A program made the position numbers and the translations under genes. From Nitrospirota bacterium (GTDB lineage Bacteria > Nitrospirota > Thermodesulfovibrionia > UBA6902 > DSMQ01), in NCBI GenBank assembly GCA_016207865.1, contig JACQZD010000025.1:1-12908 (forward strand): DNA of 12,908 bases. The letters run 5' to 3'. The stretch's first letter is position 1; the number at the start of each line of letters is the position of its first letter. Of the stretch, positions 12,578-12,908 are shown in pieces. The notes beneath the pieces were generated by a model. It saw only the letters and a list, made by a program, of their open reading frames with translations, had not been told where the DNA came from and did no database searches.

Positions 12578-12908
12578 TTAACCGCTCTTAACCGCAGCGC
12601 TGTTGGAAATCTTTAATCCCCTGTAAATATAATGTATTCCTGAGGCTGCCGTCAGAAATGCAGCCGCAACCATAAAAAATACAGGCATTTCGGCGTTTCC
12701 CTTTATATTAATTAATAACAGCGCAACCCCTATCAGGAAAAACTGGCAGAGGTTCGCCGCCTTACCCACAAGGCTCGGCTCCACCCTTACGGTATGTGTG
12801 ACAAAATAAAAAATCAGCCAGCCCGTCACCACAATCAGGTCCCTGCTTATAACAGTAATTGTAAGCCACTTCGGTATCCAGCCGTAAACGCTCATCAGAA
12901 TAAAAGAC
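12578..12908 (-). CDS. pgsA: CDP-alcohol phosphatidyltransferase (phosphatidylglycerophosphate synthase), 5' end outside window
   Basis: The frame is open to the window edge and encodes the last 110 or so residues: a LSVYGWIP-type loop, then ITVISRDLIVVTGWLIF, characteristic of PgsA, with several hydrophobic membrane helices (for example LCQFFLIGVALLLI and FFMVAAAFLTAASGIHYIY). PgsA joins CDP-diacylglycerol and glycerol-3-phosphate in the inner membrane in the first step of phosphatidylglycerol synthesis. The catalytic CDP-alcohol motif (DGX2ARX8GX3DX3D) lies upstream of the window, so a related transferase cannot be fully excluded. The ATG at 12895 is internal, not the true start. Confidence 0.8.
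   Translation of the reverse strand, partial: SFILMSVYGWIPKWLTITVISRDLIVVTGWLIFYFVTHTVRVEPSLVGKAANLCQFFLIGVALLLINIKGNAEMPVFFMVAAAFLTAASGIHYIYRGLKISNSAAVKSG

Overview
The window looks like chromosomal DNA of an anaerobic or facultatively anaerobic Gram-negative bacterium of moderate GC content. Its core is an electron-transfer gene cluster dense in Fe-S subunits, followed by an exported dihaem cytochrome c. Small dispersed repeats of several kinds are also common. Gene content and repeat style would suit the Nitrospirota (Thermodesulfovibrionia) or a deltaproteobacterial-type lineage, but this is a low-confidence inference because no rRNA or other phylogenetic marker is present.

Left flank (1-1638): decayed DNA. 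A leftward AAA/DUF4143 ATPase gene carries an in-frame TAA. A leftward secreted DUF1566-type protein survives only as its N-terminus and has a two-hairpin dispersed repeat in its leader region. Each still has a good sigma70-like promoter, and the ATPase promoter overlaps one arm of a perfect 14-bp inverted repeat. The rest is AT-rich.

Central cluster (1639-8861, all rightward): (1) a GHKL ATPase with no phosphoacceptor domain; (2) a receiver domain fused to a GcvH-like fold that lacks the lipoyl lysine; (3) a receiver domain fused to NuoE, the [2Fe-2S] thioredoxin-like subunit; (4) a small [2Fe-2S] protein; (5) a NuoF/HydB/HndC-type flavin subunit with extra Fe-S domains at both ends; (6) a NuoG/formate-dehydrogenase-alpha-like subunit with five Fe-S cluster sites but no Cys or Sec at the usual molybdenum-ligand position. 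The subunits match the NADH- and ferredoxin-handling core of HydABC/Hnd-type bifurcating enzymes, but no [FeFe]-hydrogenase gene is present. The most striking point is that two-component signalling domains are built into the enzyme operon and, in NuoE, into an enzyme subunit. I infer that NADH/ferredoxin electron transfer is controlled after translation by phosphorylation.

Right part: a separately promoted dihaem cytochrome c (8946-9689); a Phd-type antitoxin and PIN toxin pair with a palindromic operator over its promoter (9731-10481); then a convergent leftward housekeeping group read in the order pgsA (partial), PDZ/radical-SAM DUF512 protein, aroE.

Two tandem-repeat families stand out. 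A nonamer family (GCGTTYATW) lies in opposite orientations on either side of the REC-NuoE and [2Fe-2S] genes and runs up to the nuoF start. A heptamer family (TTCATCC/TTCAACC on the coding strand) lies in frame inside nuoG (twice) and aroE, always in the orientation that avoids stop codons.
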